Shown here: positions 29,352 through 40,024 of the stretch, one piece after another
Position numbering within the stretch: the stretch's first letter is position 1
Layout of the letters: each line of letters opens with the position of its first letter
Origin: Achromobacter anxifer
GTDB lineage: Bacteria; Pseudomonadota; Gammaproteobacteria; Burkholderiales; Burkholderiaceae_B
Direction of reading: 5' to 3'
DNA: 64,000 nt
NCBI RefSeq assembly: GCF_903652925.1
Contig: NZ_CAHLAR010000009.1
Coordinates: 124,001-188,000, forward strand
Translations under genes and position numbers: made by a program
The notes under the pieces: generated by a model
Database searches by the model: none
What the model saw: the letters and a program-made list of their open reading frames with translations, nothing else
What the model was told of the DNA's origin: nothing

Positions 29352-31439
29352 TTACACGCCCAGCTTCTGCATCAGGTACTGATGCACATTGAAAGGCTCG
29401 CGGCGGCTCTTGACGCGGGCGTAGTCGCCGTCGGGCTGTTGCTGCCAGGCCAGCTGGTTGTCGCGCAGGGCGTAGGTAAAGGCCTCGTCGATCACGCGCT
29501 TCTTCAGGGTCTTGTCGTAGATCGGGAAGGCGATCTCGACGCGGCGGAAGAAATTGCGGTCCATCCAGTCGGCGGATGACAGGTAGACGGTTTCCTCGCC
29601 CTCGGCGTAGAAATAGAAAACCCGCGAATGCTCCAGGAAGCGGCCCACGATGGAGCGCACCCGGATGTTCTCGGACAGCCCCTGCACCCCGGCGCGCAGC
29701 GCGCACACGCCGCGCACGATCAGATCGATCTTCACGCCGGCCTGGCCTGCCTTGTAGAGCTCTTCGATGATCTGCTCTTCCAGCAGCGAGTTCATCTTGG
29801 CCATGATGCGCGAACGCTTGCCGGCCTTGGCCGCGCGGGCCTCGGCGCGGATCAGCGCCACCATGCCGTCATGCATGGTGAACGGCGACTGCATCAGCGC
29901 CTTGAGCGAGCGGCGCGCGCCCAGCCCGGTCAGCTGCGCGAATACCTTGTCCATGTCCTCGCACAGCTTCGGATCGGCGGTAAGCAGCCCGAAATCGGTG
30001 TACAGGCGCGCCGTGCGCGGATGGTAATTGCCCGTGCCCAGGTGGGCGTAGCGGCGCAACCGCCCTTTTTCGCGGCGCAGCACCACGGCCATCTTGGCGT
30101 GCGTCTTGTGCGCCACCACGCCGTACACCACGTGCGCGCCCACCTCTTCCAGCTTGGAGGCCCAGTTGATGTTGGTCTGTTCGTCGAAGCGGGCCATCAG
30201 CTCCACCACCACCGTCACTTCCTTGCCGGCGCGAGCGGCGGCCAGCAGGATCTTCATCAGCTCCGAATCCTCGCCGGTGCGGTAGATGGTCTGCTTGATC
30301 GCCATGACGTCCGGGTCCAGCGCGGCGGCGGTCAGGAAGTCGATGACGGGCTGGAACGACTGGTAGGGATGGTGCAGCAGGCGGTCCTGCTCGGCCACGG
30401 CCTCGAACAGCTCGGCCGGCTTGTCGCCCACGCGGTCGAACGGCGCGGGCACGGGCGCGCGGTAGTCGGGGAACAGCAGGTCCGGCCGCGAATCCGAATT
30501 GCACAGCTGCATCAGGCGCGACAGGTTCACCGGGCCCGGGACGCGGTATGTGTCCTCGGGCTTGAGCGAGAACTCGCGCTGCAGGAAGTGTTCCAGCTCG
30601 ACCGGCGTCAGCTTGTCGATTTCCAAGCGCACGGCGGCGCCGAAGTTGCGCTGCGACAGTTCGCCCTGCAAGGCATGGCGCAGGTTGGTGACTTCTTCCT
30701 CGTCCACGAACAGGTCGCTGTTGCGCGTGACCCGCCATTGGTAGCAGCCCAGCATTTCCAGGCCCGGGAACAGCTCGCCCACGAAGGCGCGCAGCAGCGA
30801 GGTCAGCAGGATGTAGCCCTCGGGCTGGCCCGACAGCTCCTGCGGCATCTTGATCAGGCGCGGCAAGGCGCGCGGCGCCTGCACCACCGCGATCGAGGCC
30901 TGGCGGCCGAAGGCGTCGGCGCCCGACAGCGACACGATGAAATTCAGGCTCTTGTTGTAGACGCGCGGGAACGGATGCGCCGGATCCAGCCCGATCGGGG
31001 TCAGCAGCGGCATCACGTCGCGGTTGAAGACCTCGCGCGCCCACTCCTGCTGCTGCGGATTCCATTCCGACGCATGGTGCAGCGCGATGCCCTCGGCGTG
31101 CATGGCGGGCAGAATCTCGTCGTTAAGCAAGTTGTACTGGCGATTGACCAGTTCATGCACCGCCTGCTGGACGTTCTCGAACGCCTGGTCCGGCGTCATG
31201 CCGTCGGGCCCCACCAGGTTCGGCGACTGGCGCTGCTGCTCCTTCAGGCTGGAAATCCGGATCTCGAAGAACTCGTCCAGGTTGGAACTGACGATGCATA
31301 CGTAGCGCAGGCGTTCCAGCAAGGGAGTCTTGGGATTCTCCGCCATCGCCAGCACGCGTTCGTTGAATTTCAGCAGCGACAACTCGCGGTTCAGAAGCAA
31401 AGGCTCGGCAGGAGGGCGTGAGGGCATACCGGATTCCAT
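29352..31439 (-). CDS. ppk: Polyphosphate kinase 1
   Basis: PPK1 reversibly makes inorganic polyphosphate from ATP. The 695-residue protein has the four-domain PPK1 layout: an N-terminal domain (LLLNRELSLLKFNERVLAMA, then SSNLDEFFEIR), a head domain, and two phospholipase-D-like catalytic halves. The histidine expected to carry phosphate lies in VVAHKTHAKMAVVLRR (about residue 440), and the second catalytic His in GRFLEHSRVFYF. ARFDEQTNINWASKLEE and AHLGTGNYHP are also family signatures. It is divergent from ppx, with a Pho-box-like element upstream. Starts at 31439 or at Met5 are equally possible. Confidence 0.97.
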   Translation of the reverse strand: MESGMPSRPPAEPLLLNRELSLLKFNERVLAMAENPKTPLLERLRYVCIVSSNLDEFFEIRISSLKEQQRQSPNLVGPDGMTPDQAFENVQQAVHELVNRQYNLLNDEILPAMHAEGIALHHASEWNPQQQEWAREVFNRDVMPLLTPIGLDPAHPFPRVYNKSLNFIVSLSGADAFGRQASIAVVQAPRALPRLIKMPQELSGQPEGYILLTSLLRAFVGELFPGLEMLGCYQWRVTRNSDLFVDEEEVTNLRHALQGELSQRNFGAAVRLEIDKLTPVELEHFLQREFSLKPEDTYRVPGPVNLSRLMQLCNSDSRPDLLFPDYRAPVPAPFDRVGDKPAELFEAVAEQDRLLHHPYQSFQPVIDFLTAAALDPDVMAIKQTIYRTGEDSELMKILLAAARAGKEVTVVVELMARFDEQTNINWASKLEEVGAHVVYGVVAHKTHAKMAVVLRREKGRLRRYAHLGTGNYHPRTARLYTDFGLLTADPKLCEDMDKVFAQLTGLGARRSLKALMQSPFTMHDGMVALIRAEARAAKAGKRSRIMAKMNSLLEEQIIEELYKAGQAGVKIDLIVRGVCALRAGVQGLSENIRVRSIVGRFLEHSRVFYFYAEGEETVYLSSADWMDRNFFRRVEIAFPIYDKTLKKRVIDEAFTYALRDNQLAWQQQPDGDYARVKSRREPFNVHQYLMQKLGV

Positions 31440-31473
31440 ACGTAGGGAGAGCGTGGAGTTTTACTGCAAAAAA

Positions 31474-31491
31474 GTGACGGTTCCATGACAC
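31474..31491 (-). promoter_or_regulatory. Pho box upstream of ppk
   Basis: On the minus strand GTGTCAT-GGAA-CCGTCAC: two seven-base repeats with 11-base periodicity. Ten bases later lies TAAAAC as a possible -10. This is a weaker match than at pstS (first base of each repeat differs) but has the same geometry. Confidence 0.6.
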
Positions 31492-31591
31492 GGCGCCGAA
31501 TACATAGCGTAAGCCAAAACCGGGACGCATAGCAGAGCGATTATGCGCTGCAAGCCCCTGTTCCATAAGAAAAAATACGCGCGCCGGGGCG

Positions 31592-31614
31592 CTGTCACAT
31601 GGGGTCTCTATAAT
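31592..31614 (+). promoter_or_regulatory. ppx promoter with perfect -10 and Pho half-site
   Basis: TATAAT at 31609-31614 has no good -35, but CTGTCAC at 31592-31598 ends exactly ten bases before it, where the proximal Pho repeat would sit. The distal repeat is missing. Leader to the ATG at 31648 is about 25-30 bases. Confidence 0.5.
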
Positions 31615-31647
31615 CGGGCCACCTCCAAGACAATATTTACGAGCCGC

Positions 31648-33135
31648 ATGGATCAACTTCTGGCCGCCGTGGACCTCGGGTCCAACAGCTTCCGCCTCTC
31701 CATCGGACGCATCGTTCAGCAGGACGGTACGCCCCAGATCTATCAAATCGACCGCCTCAAGGAAACCGTCCGGCTCGCGGCCGGCCTGGACTCCGAAAAG
31801 CGCCTGGGCGACGAGGCCATCGACCGCGCCATCGCCGTGCTGGAACGCTTCGGCGACCGCCTGCGCAGCTTCCACCCCAACCGGGTTCGCGCCGTCGCCA
31901 CCAACACTTTCCGCGTCGCCCGCAACACCCGCGACTTCCTGCCCCGGGCCGAAGCCGCCCTGGGCTTTCCCATCGAAGTCATCGCCGGCCGCGAAGAGGC
32001 CCGCCTGATCTTTTCGGGCGTGGTCCACACCCTGCCCCCCTCGCCCAACAAGCGCCTCGTCATCGACATTGGCGGCGGCTCCACCGAAGTCATCATCGGC
32101 AAGAGCCATGAGCCCGGCCTGATGTCCTCGCTGTACATGGGTTGCGTCAGCTACAGCCGCCAGTTCTTCTCGGACGGCGTGGTGGACGCGCACCAGATGA
32201 AGCAGGCCGAGCTGGCCGCGCGCCGCGAGATCGAAGTCATCGCCAAGCAGTACCGCAAGATGGGCTGGAAGGAAGCCTACGGTTCTTCCGGCACGGCCAA
32301 GGCGCTGTTCGCCATCCTGACCGAATGCCGCTTCTCGGACCGCGGTATCACCCGCGCCGGCCTGGCCAAGCTGAAGGATCGCATCGTGCGCTCGGGCCGC
32401 GTGATTCCGTCCGAGCTGCCCGGCATCAAGGTTGAACGCGCGGACGTGCTGCCCGGCGGCCTGGCCATCATGAGCGCCCTGTTCGACGAACTGGGCATCG
32501 ATGTGATGCACACCGGCGACGGCGCCCTGCGCCTGGGCGTGCTGTACGACCTGCTGGGCCGCGACGACGAACACGACAAGCGCGACGAATCGGTGCGCCA
32601 GTTCATGAAGCGCTACCACGTCGACGTCAACCAGGCGCGCCGCGTGCATCACGCCGCGCTGACACTGTTCGACGCCATGTTCCCGGACGGCCCGGAACGC
32701 GCCGAGCTGCGCCCGGCGCTGGGCTGGGCCGCCGACCTGCACGAAGTGGGCCTGTCCATCGCCCACAACGCGTATCACAAGCACACCGCCTACGTGCTGG
32801 AAAACGCCGACATGCCGGGCTTCTCGCGGGCCGACCAGCAATTGCTGGCGCTGCTGGCGCTCGGCCACCAGGGCAAGCTGACCAAGCTGGAACCGCTGGT
32901 GCGCACGCGCGCGCAGTGGAAGGCCATCCTCAGCCTGCGCCTGGCGGTGCTGCTGTTCCGCCGCCGCAACGAAATCGAGCCGCTACCGCTGACGGCATCC
33001 GTGCGCGACAACTCCATCGTGGTGCGGGTCAACCGCGACTGGCTGGCGCAGCATCCCCTGAGCGACTTCACGCTGCGCGCTGAAGAAGCCGAGTGGAACA
33101 AGGTGGGCTTTTCGTTCGAACTGCTGGAGTTCTGA
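31648..33135 (+). CDS. ppx: Exopolyphosphatase (Ppx/GppA family)
   Basis: Ppx removes terminal phosphate from polyphosphate, opposing ppk. The 495-residue protein has the ASKHA phosphatase core: the first phosphate loop AAVDLGSNSFRLSIGR at residues 6-21, the second in VIDIGGGSTEVIIG near residue 138, and GSSGTAKAL. A helical HD-like C-terminal part follows (HHAALTLFD, WAADLHEVGLSIAHNAYHKH). I start at MDQLLAAVD (31648); the longer in-frame ATG at 31543 precedes the -10 element and adds 35 implausible residues. GppA-type hydrolysis of pppGpp is possible, but pairing with ppk favours polyphosphate. Confidence 0.93.
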   Translation: MDQLLAAVDLGSNSFRLSIGRIVQQDGTPQIYQIDRLKETVRLAAGLDSEKRLGDEAIDRAIAVLERFGDRLRSFHPNRVRAVATNTFRVARNTRDFLPRAEAALGFPIEVIAGREEARLIFSGVVHTLPPSPNKRLVIDIGGGSTEVIIGKSHEPGLMSSLYMGCVSYSRQFFSDGVVDAHQMKQAELAARREIEVIAKQYRKMGWKEAYGSSGTAKALFAILTECRFSDRGITRAGLAKLKDRIVRSGRVIPSELPGIKVERADVLPGGLAIMSALFDELGIDVMHTGDGALRLGVLYDLLGRDDEHDKRDESVRQFMKRYHVDVNQARRVHHAALTLFDAMFPDGPERAELRPALGWAADLHEVGLSIAHNAYHKHTAYVLENADMPGFSRADQQLLALLALGHQGKLTKLEPLVRTRAQWKAILSLRLAVLLFRRRNEIEPLPLTASVRDNSIVVRVNRDWLAQHPLSDFTLRAEEAEWNKVGFSFELLEF

Positions 33136-33176
33136 GGAACCGGCGGGGCAGCGGCCATGCCGCCTGCCCTGCCGGG

Positions 33177-33196
33177 CTCCGCGCCGATGCGCGGAG
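33177..33196. other. Small hairpin between convergent ppx and olsB
   Basis: CTCCGC (33177-33182) pairs with GCGGAG (33191-33196). No T-tract on either strand. The rest of the 185-base gap holds only the small minus-strand ORF. Confidence 0.3.
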
Positions 33197-33204
33197 GTGG
33201 CGCT

Positions 33205-33315
33205 TTAGAACGGCGATAGATCCGTTTCGCGATCGAGCCGCTTTAGCTCCATTCGCAAGGGCCGCGTGGCCCGCCGTATCAGTCTGATCTTCATGCGGCG
33301 GAGCAGGCGGCGCAT
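33205..33315 (-). CDS. Possible 36-residue basic peptide after olsB
   Basis: An ATG five bases after the olsB stop opens 36 codons ending in TAA. The peptide is very basic at the start (MRRLLRRMKIRLIRRATRPL) and acidic near the end (DRETDLSPF). There is no clear ribosome site; re-initiation after olsB would be needed. In many genomes olsA, the second ornithine-lipid acyltransferase, sits near olsB, so this could be a vestige of such a gene or chance. Too short to classify. Confidence 0.25.
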   Translation of the reverse strand: MRRLLRRMKIRLIRRATRPLRMELKRLDRETDLSPF

Positions 33316-33320
33316 GATGC

Positions 33321-34127
33321 TCAGCGTTGCGCGGGGGCGGTGGCGGGCTGGTCCAGGCCGAAGTGACGGCGGTAGCGCTCGTCCATGCGGTCCATCTTGA
33401 GCAGCACAGGGAAGTCCGCGGCATTGAAATCCGGGTCCCAGGCGGGCTCGCCACAGACACTCGCGCCCAGCTTCAGGTAACCCTTGATCAGCGGCGGCAC
33501 GCGCGCCGGCAAGGTGCTGTTGAGCTTTTCCACCGGATAGCGGTGCAGCGGCGTCACGCGGGGCTCGTCGCCCTGCGGCAGCTGCTTGGAAATGGTGCGC
33601 CACACTTCGGCTGCGGTGACGCCGTCGTCGCGCAGGCTGACGCTGGCGCAGCCCAGCACGTACTGGTAGCCGCCACGGCGCAGGTACTCGGCCAGGCCGG
33701 ACCACAGCAGCATGATGACGCCGCCGCCGCGGTAGTCCGCGTGCGTGCAGGAGCGGCCGACCTCGACCAGCTCGTCCTGGATCGATCCCAGCCCGGAAAG
33801 GTCGAATTCGGATTGCGAGTAATAACCGCCGGCTTCCCGCGCCTTTTCGGGCGTCAGGATCCGGTAGGTGCCGACGACGCGGCCCGTATCCAGCTCACGG
33901 ACCATCAGATGTTCGCAGAACGGGTCGAAGCGGTCGTGCTCGATGCCGTCGTGGGCATCGGGGAACACCGCGCCCATGTCCTCGGTGAAGACGTCGTAGC
34001 GCAGGCGTTGAATCTGCTCGATTTCTTCAGCGGTGCGCGCCAAGCCCACCACCAGCACCTTGGCGGCGGCGCCGGTCCAAGGTTCCGCGGCATTGCGGCT
34101 CGGATTGATGCGTGCTAATTCCAGCAT
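33321..34127 (-). CDS. olsB: L-ornithine N-alpha-acyltransferase (OlsB type, GNAT fold)
   Basis: OlsB-type enzymes join a 3-hydroxyacyl chain to ornithine, the first step to phosphorus-free ornithine lipids. This 268-residue protein shows the family pattern: RLRYDVFTEDMGAVFPD near residue 45, DRFDPFCEHLMVRE near residue 65, VVGTYRILTP near residue 85, ELVEVGRSCTHADYRGGGVI near residue 125, and a C-terminal PPLIKGYLKLGASVCGEPAWD. The start at 34127 is preceded by AGGAG. It sits beside the polyphosphate and phosphate-uptake genes, which fits membrane remodelling in phosphate starvation. A weak Pho-like repeat lies upstream. olsA is not visible nearby. Confidence 0.85.
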   Translation of the reverse strand: MLELARINPSRNAAEPWTGAAAKVLVVGLARTAEEIEQIQRLRYDVFTEDMGAVFPDAHDGIEHDRFDPFCEHLMVRELDTGRVVGTYRILTPEKAREAGGYYSQSEFDLSGLGSIQDELVEVGRSCTHADYRGGGVIMLLWSGLAEYLRRGGYQYVLGCASVSLRDDGVTAAEVWRTISKQLPQGDEPRVTPLHRYPVEKLNSTLPARVPPLIKGYLKLGASVCGEPAWDPDFNAADFPVLLKMDRMDERYRRHFGLDQPATAPAQR

Positions 34128-34170
34128 TGCGCGAAGCTCCTAGAGAGTCCAGTCAGTGTGGACGCCCTGT

Positions 34171-34188
34171 ATGTCAAAGACTTGACCA
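34171..34188 (-). promoter_or_regulatory. Weak Pho-box-like repeat upstream of olsB
   Basis: On the minus strand TGGTCAA-GTCT-TTGACAT: two seven-base units 11 bases apart, with four and five matches to CTGTCAT. It may instead be an ordinary -35 (TTGACA). Listed because of the gene context. Confidence 0.25.
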
Positions 34189-34279
34189 ATATGTTACGTG
34201 ACTATGAAGTTTAGACCGGCGCAGATAAATCAATCCTCCGCCTGAATCGACAAAACTTTACAAATCTATACAAACCCTG

Positions 34280-34315
34280 AACAAACAAAGGCCACCCGTC
34301 ACGCGGCGGGTGGCC
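34280..34315 (-). terminator. Intrinsic terminator after glmM
   Basis: On the minus strand GGCCACCCG pairs with CGGGTGGCC (arms 34307-34315 and 34290-34298), followed by TTTGTTTGTT. Nine-base-pair stem. Confidence 0.85.
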
Positions 34316-34340
34316 TTGGTCGGAACCGGAAAGACCGAAA

Positions 34341-35684
34341 TCACCCCAGGCTGGCCGCAAGTTTCTCGGCGCAGGACACGGCGAGCCCCTCGTCTTCGGC
34401 TTCCACCATGAGGCGCAGCTTCGGCTCGGTGCCCGACGCGCGGATCAGGATGCGGCCGCGGCCGTCCAGCTCGGCCTCCACCGCCTTGCGCGCGGCGCTC
34501 AGGCCGGCATGCGTCTTCCAGTCCTGGCCCGGGGCCAGTGGCACGTTGATCATCTTCTGCGGGTACATGCGCAGGTCGCTAACCCACTCCGACAGTCCGA
34601 CCGAATTACGGCGCAACGCGGTCAGGACCTGCAGCGCCGCGACGATGCCGTCGCCGGTGGAATGGCAATCCAGGCACAGCAGATGGCCGGAGCTTTCGCC
34701 GCCGTACAGCCAGCCGCGCGCCTGCATCTGCTCCAGCACGTAGCGGTCGCCCACGTTGGCGCGCTCGAAGCCCACGCCCAGGCGCTGCATTTCGCGCTCG
34801 AAGCCGAAGTTGGTCATCAGCGTGCCGACCACGCCGTCCACCTTGCCGCGCTGCATGCGCTCGCGCACGATGGCGTACATGAGTTCGTCGCCGTTGTAGA
34901 TGCGGCCCTGCCCATCCACCATCTGCAGGCGGTCGGCGTCGCCGTCCAGCGCGATGCCCAGCTGGGCGCCGCGGGCGCTCACTTCCTTGGCCAGCAGTTC
35001 GGGGTGCAGCGCGCCCACGCCCTTGTTGATGTTGAAGCCGTCCGGGTTGACGCCAATGGCGTGCACTTCGGCGCCCAACTCGCGGAACACGTGGGGCGCG
35101 ATGTTGTAGGCGGCGCCGTGGGCGGCGTCCACCACGATCGTCATCCCGTTCAGGTCCAGATCGTTGGGGAAGGTGCTCTTGCAGAATTCGATGTAGCGGC
35201 CCTGCGCGTCGCCCATGCGGCGGGCCCGGCCCAAGGCTTCCGAACCGACGCAGCCCAGCGGCTCATCCAGCGCGGTTTCGATGTCGGCCTCGATCTCGTC
35301 AGGCAGCTTCATGCCTTGCGCAGAGAAGAACTTGATGCCGTTGTCGTGGTACGGATTGTGCGAGGCGCTGATCACGATGCCCGCCACCAGGCGCAGCGCC
35401 CGGGTCAGGTAGGCCACCGCCGGCGTCGGCACCGGACCAGCCAGCAGCACGTCGATGCCCGCGGCCGACAGGCCGGCCTCGAGCGCCGATTCCAGCATGT
35501 AGCCGGAAATCCGCGTGTCCTTGCCGATCACGACTTGCGGACGGCTGCCGCCGCGCACCGCGTGTTCGCGCGCCAGCACGCGGCCGGCCGCGTAGCCCAG
35601 GCGCAGGGCGAATTCGGCGTTGATCACCGGACCGCCGACTTCACCGCGCACGCCATCGGTACCGAAATATTTGCGTCGAATCAT
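34341..35684 (-). CDS. glmM: Phosphoglucosamine mutase
   Basis: GlmM converts glucosamine-6-phosphate to glucosamine-1-phosphate for UDP-GlcNAc, peptidoglycan and LPS. The 447-residue protein starts [10 protein letters not shown]. The phosphorylated catalytic serine is Ser108 in [16 protein letters not shown], metal-binding DGDADR lies near residue 247, and phosphate-binding [14 protein letters not shown] is near the C-terminus. The start at 35684 overlaps the folP stop (ATGA), as usual for this pair. A terminator follows, ending the ftsH-folP-glmM block. Confidence 0.98.
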   Translation of the reverse strand: MIRRKYFGTDGVRGEVGGPVINAEFALRLGYAAGRVLAREHAVRGGSRPQVVIGKDTRISGYMLESALEAGLSAAGIDVLLAGPVPTPAVAYLTRALRLVAGIVISASHNPYHDNGIKFFSAQGMKLPDEIEADIETALDEPLGCVGSEALGRARRMGDAQGRYIEFCKSTFPNDLDLNGMTIVVDAAHGAAYNIAPHVFRELGAEVHAIGVNPDGFNINKGVGALHPELLAKEVSARGAQLGIALDGDADRLQMVDGQGRIYNGDELMYAIVRERMQRGKVDGVVGTLMTNFGFEREMQRLGVGFERANVGDRYVLEQMQARGWLYGGESSGHLLCLDCHSTGDGIVAALQVLTALRRNSVGLSEWVSDLRMYPQKMINVPLAPGQDWKTHAGLSAARKAVEAELDGRGRILIRASGTEPKLRLMVEAEDEGLAVSCAEKLAASLG

Positions 35685-36523
35685 GAACTGAGTGCTCCTT
35701 GTTCTGCCGCGTGCCATACCTTGAGCGCGTCGACCGTGGCGGCCACATCGTGCACCCGCACGATGGAAGCGCCACGCGCCACGCAAGCAAGCGCCGCGGC
35801 GATGCTGCCGGGCAGCCTGTCGCCCACCGGCCGGCCGGTAGCCTGACCGATCATGGATTTGCGCGACAAGCCGATCAGCAATGGATAACCGGCGCTGCGC
35901 AGGCTGGACAGCCGGCGCAGCAGTTGGAAATTCTGGTCGCCCGTCTTGCCGAAGCCAAAGCCAGGGTCAAGCACGATGCGGCGGGGATCGACCCAGGCCG
36001 CGCGCAGCTTGTGTGCGCGAGCCCCCAGAAAAAGACCGATTTCACCGATCAGGTCGGTGTACTCGGGAGCGGCCTGCATGGTGCGGGGCTCGCCCTTCAT
36101 GTGCATCACGCACAACCCGCAGCGCGAATGCGCCACCGCCTCGACGGCGCCGGGCTGCCTGAAGCCATAAATGTCGTTGATCATGTCCGCGCCGGCGTCC
36201 AGCACGGCGCGCATGACTTCCGGCTTGAACGTGTCGATGGACAGGGGCACGCCGCAATCGCGCAGGGCCTCCACCACCGGCAGCAGCCGGGCCAGTTCGT
36301 CGGCCACGGAGACCGGATCGGCCCCGGGACGCGTGGACTCGCCGCCGAGGTCCAGGATCTGGGCGCCTTCGGCGATCAATTGGCGCGCATGCGCCACCGC
36401 GGAATCCGTATCGTCGTGCTGGCCGCCGTCGGAAAAGGAATCCGGCGTGACATTGACGATACCCATGACAAGCGGGCGCTCGAGATCAAACTCGAAGCGC
36501 CCGCAAAGGAAGTTATTTGCCAT
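35681..36523 (-). CDS. folP: Dihydropteroate synthase
   Basis: FolP condenses p-aminobenzoate with dihydropterin pyrophosphate in folate synthesis and is the sulfonamide target. The 280-residue protein carries the two family signatures: [15 protein letters not shown] near residue 20 and [13 protein letters not shown] near residue 56. [24 protein letters not shown] and the C-terminal VRVHDV complete the TIM-barrel active site. It lies 18 bases after ftsH and overlaps glmM by four bases. Confidence 0.98.
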   Translation of the reverse strand: MANNFLCGRFEFDLERPLVMGIVNVTPDSFSDGGQHDDTDSAVAHARQLIAEGAQILDLGGESTRPGADPVSVADELARLLPVVEALRDCGVPLSIDTFKPEVMRAVLDAGADMINDIYGFRQPGAVEAVAHSRCGLCVMHMKGEPRTMQAAPEYTDLIGEIGLFLGARAHKLRAAWVDPRRIVLDPGFGFGKTGDQNFQLLRRLSSLRSAGYPLLIGLSRKSMIGQATGRPVGDRLPGSIAAALACVARGASIVRVHDVAATVDALKVWHAAEQGALSS

Positions 36524-36541
36524 AACTCAGGATGAGCAGCC

Positions 36542-38428
<1,887 letters not shown>

Positions 38429-38470
38429 GGTCGATCTCCTGCTTTCGATTCCGACCGGCGACCGCGCACC

Positions 38471-38499
38471 CGCATATGGCACAGTCACAAGTATGTCAA
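38471..38499 (-). promoter_or_regulatory. Possible ftsH promoter
   Basis: On the minus strand TTGACA (38499-38494), 17-base spacer, TATGCG (38476-38471). Perfect -35, poor -10, about 45 bases before the TTG start. Confidence 0.35.
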
Positions 38500-38614
38500 T
38501 AGCCCATTCTACCCTGTCAGACCAGCTTGCGTCCCGGGATGCCTGGGCCCCTCTAAGTTTTGTCTGATTCGTGAGTTTTCTGGTCGTTGTCCCGGCAGGC
38601 GGTAGGTTGCGTCT

Positions 38615-38640
38615 GGATCGGGGCGATATGCCCCGGATCC
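38615..38640 (-). other. Hairpin just after rlmE
   Basis: GGATCGGGGC (38615-38624) pairs with GCCCCGGATCC (38630-38640) with one bulged base. It begins four bases past the rlmE stop. No T-run follows, so a weak terminator or 3'-end protector. Confidence 0.4.
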
Positions 38641-38643
38641 GGG

Positions 38644-39276
38644 CTACTTCAGATCGCGCGCAACCAGAAAGGTTTCGGAGGATTTATCCCGCGAAGCCTT
38701 CGGCTTGCGTTCGACCACCCGCTTGAAGCGCTGCTTGAAGGACTCCACGATCTGCGAAAAGCCGCTGCCGTGGAAGGCCTTGACGATCAGCGCCCCGTTG
38801 GGCTTCAGATGGGCGCAGGAGAATTCCATCGCCAGCTCGCACACATGCTGGATGCGCGCGGAGTCGGCAATACCCACCCCAGACAAGTTGGGGGCCATGT
38901 CGGAAATAACAAGGTCCACCGCGCGCGATCCGACCATGTCTTCCAATTGTTTCAAGACTTCGTCGTCGCGGAAGTCGCCCTGGATGAATTCGACGCCCGC
39001 CACGGGCTCCATGGGGAGCAGGTCGAGCGCGATGATGCGCCCGTCCACGATCCCGCCCGGTCCCGCCAGGCGCTCGCGCGCCACCTGAGACCAGCTGCCG
39101 GGCGCCGAGCCCAGGTCGACCACCAGGTCGCCCCGGCGCATCAGTTTTTCGGTGTCCAGGATCTCGATCAGCTTGAAGGCGGCGCGGGCCCTGTAGCCCT
39201 TCTGTTGCGCCAGCTTCACATAGGGATCGTTGATGTGCTGGTGAATCCAGTCTTTAGAGAATTTATTCTTGGCCAT
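38644..39276 (-). CDS. rlmE: 23S rRNA 2'-O-ribose methyltransferase RlmE (FtsJ)
   Basis: RlmE methylates the ribose of a uridine in the 23S rRNA A-loop using SAM. The 210-residue protein has the SAM-binding [14 protein letters not shown] near residue 52 and the K-D-K-E catalytic set: Lys35 (AAFKLIEI), Asp in VISDMAPN, Lys in [10 protein letters not shown] and Glu in SSETFLVAR. It lies before ftsH, the conserved order in proteobacteria. Its ATG is only 18 bases from the divergent yhbY ATG. Confidence 0.97.
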   Translation of the reverse strand: MAKNKFSKDWIHQHINDPYVKLAQQKGYRARAAFKLIEILDTEKLMRRGDLVVDLGSAPGSWSQVARERLAGPGGIVDGRIIALDLLPMEPVAGVEFIQGDFRDDEVLKQLEDMVGSRAVDLVISDMAPNLSGVGIADSARIQHVCELAMEFSCAHLKPNGALIVKAFHGSGFSQIVESFKQRFKRVVERKPKASRDKSSETFLVARDLK

Positions 39277-39281
39277 TACCG

Positions 39282-39306
39282 TACAATTCCACGCATGCCT
39301 ATATTA
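39282..39306. promoter_or_regulatory. Back-to-back -10 elements of yhbY and rlmE
   Basis: Plus strand: TACAAT at 39282-39287 would start transcription almost at the yhbY ATG (39295). Minus strand: TAATAT at 39306-39301, inside the first yhbY codons, would start rlmE with a leader of about 18 bases. No convincing -35 for either. Confidence 0.4.
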
Positions 39307-39894
39307 GAACTTACCTCTCGTGAGCGCAGCGACCTTCGGTCCGCCGCTCACCCTCTGCGCCCCGTCGTCCTGATTGGCGACAATGGCCTGACCGAAGCCG
39401 TGCTCAAGGAAATCGACCTGGCACTGACTTCGCATGGCCTCATCAAGGTGCGCGCCGGCGGCGACGACCGCGAAGCCCGAGATGCCATGCTGTCGACCAT
39501 CTGCGACACGCTTTCCTGCGCTCCGGTGCACCACCTGGGCAAGACCCTGATCCTGTTCCGCCCGCTGGCCGGCAACATCAAGCCCGCCGCGCTGGCCGCC
39601 ATGGAACCCGAACGCCCCGCCAAGCGCCGCGCTTCCGAGCCGCATACGCCCAAGAAGCTGGCCGCCGAAGGTAAAACCCTGGCCAAGCGTCCGCGCCGCA
39701 GCGAAACCGAAGAGCCCAAGCCGAAGACCCGCTTCGTGCCCCAGGACCAGCTCAACAAGAACGGCAAGCCCATGCGGCCCAGCACCAAGAAGGCTTCCGC
39801 CAGCGGCCACGGCATTCCCCGCCGCGCCGGCAGCGCGCTCAGCCTGCGGGCCGGAGCTCGCAGCGGCACCAGCCGCAAGACGGCGAAAAGGTAA
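39295..39894 (+). CDS. yhbY: CRM-domain RNA-binding protein YhbY with long basic tail
   Basis: YhbY-type proteins bind pre-50S ribosomal particles. The first 100 residues form the CRM domain ([46 protein letters not shown], with the GxxG-like loop). The remaining 100 residues are a Lys/Arg/Pro-rich tail ([18 protein letters not shown] and more), so the protein, at 199 residues, is about twice the Escherichia coli length. I start at 39295 ([10 protein letters not shown]), just past rlmE; the frame stays open upstream but only as antisense to rlmE. No Shine-Dalgarno sequence is visible. Confidence 0.93.
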   Translation: MPILELTSRERSDLRSAAHPLRPVVLIGDNGLTEAVLKEIDLALTSHGLIKVRAGGDDREARDAMLSTICDTLSCAPVHHLGKTLILFRPLAGNIKPAALAAMEPERPAKRRASEPHTPKKLAAEGKTLAKRPRRSETEEPKPKTRFVPQDQLNKNGKPMRPSTKKASASGHGIPRRAGSALSLRAGARSGTSRKTAKR

Positions 39895-39905
39895 GCGCCA
39901 GGCAC

Positions 39906-39929
39906 AAAAACGGGCGCTTTACGCGCCCG
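39906..39929 (-). terminator. Intrinsic terminator after greA
   Basis: On the minus strand CGGGCGC (39929-39923), loop GTAAA, GCGCCCG (39917-39911), then TTTTTG. Ends greA, which converges on yhbY. Confidence 0.8.
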
Positions 39930-40024
39930 GTCCACCATAGCAATCCGCATTAAACCGCGGAATTCAGTCGAACGCACGGTTCGGACTATGGTGTTTTGAC
40001 AGTTTCCAGCTTACTACGTTGGCG

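Noticed and set aside
38587-39294. Upstream extension of the yhbY frame
   Set aside because: It is antisense to rlmE; the CRM domain begins at the ATG at 39295.
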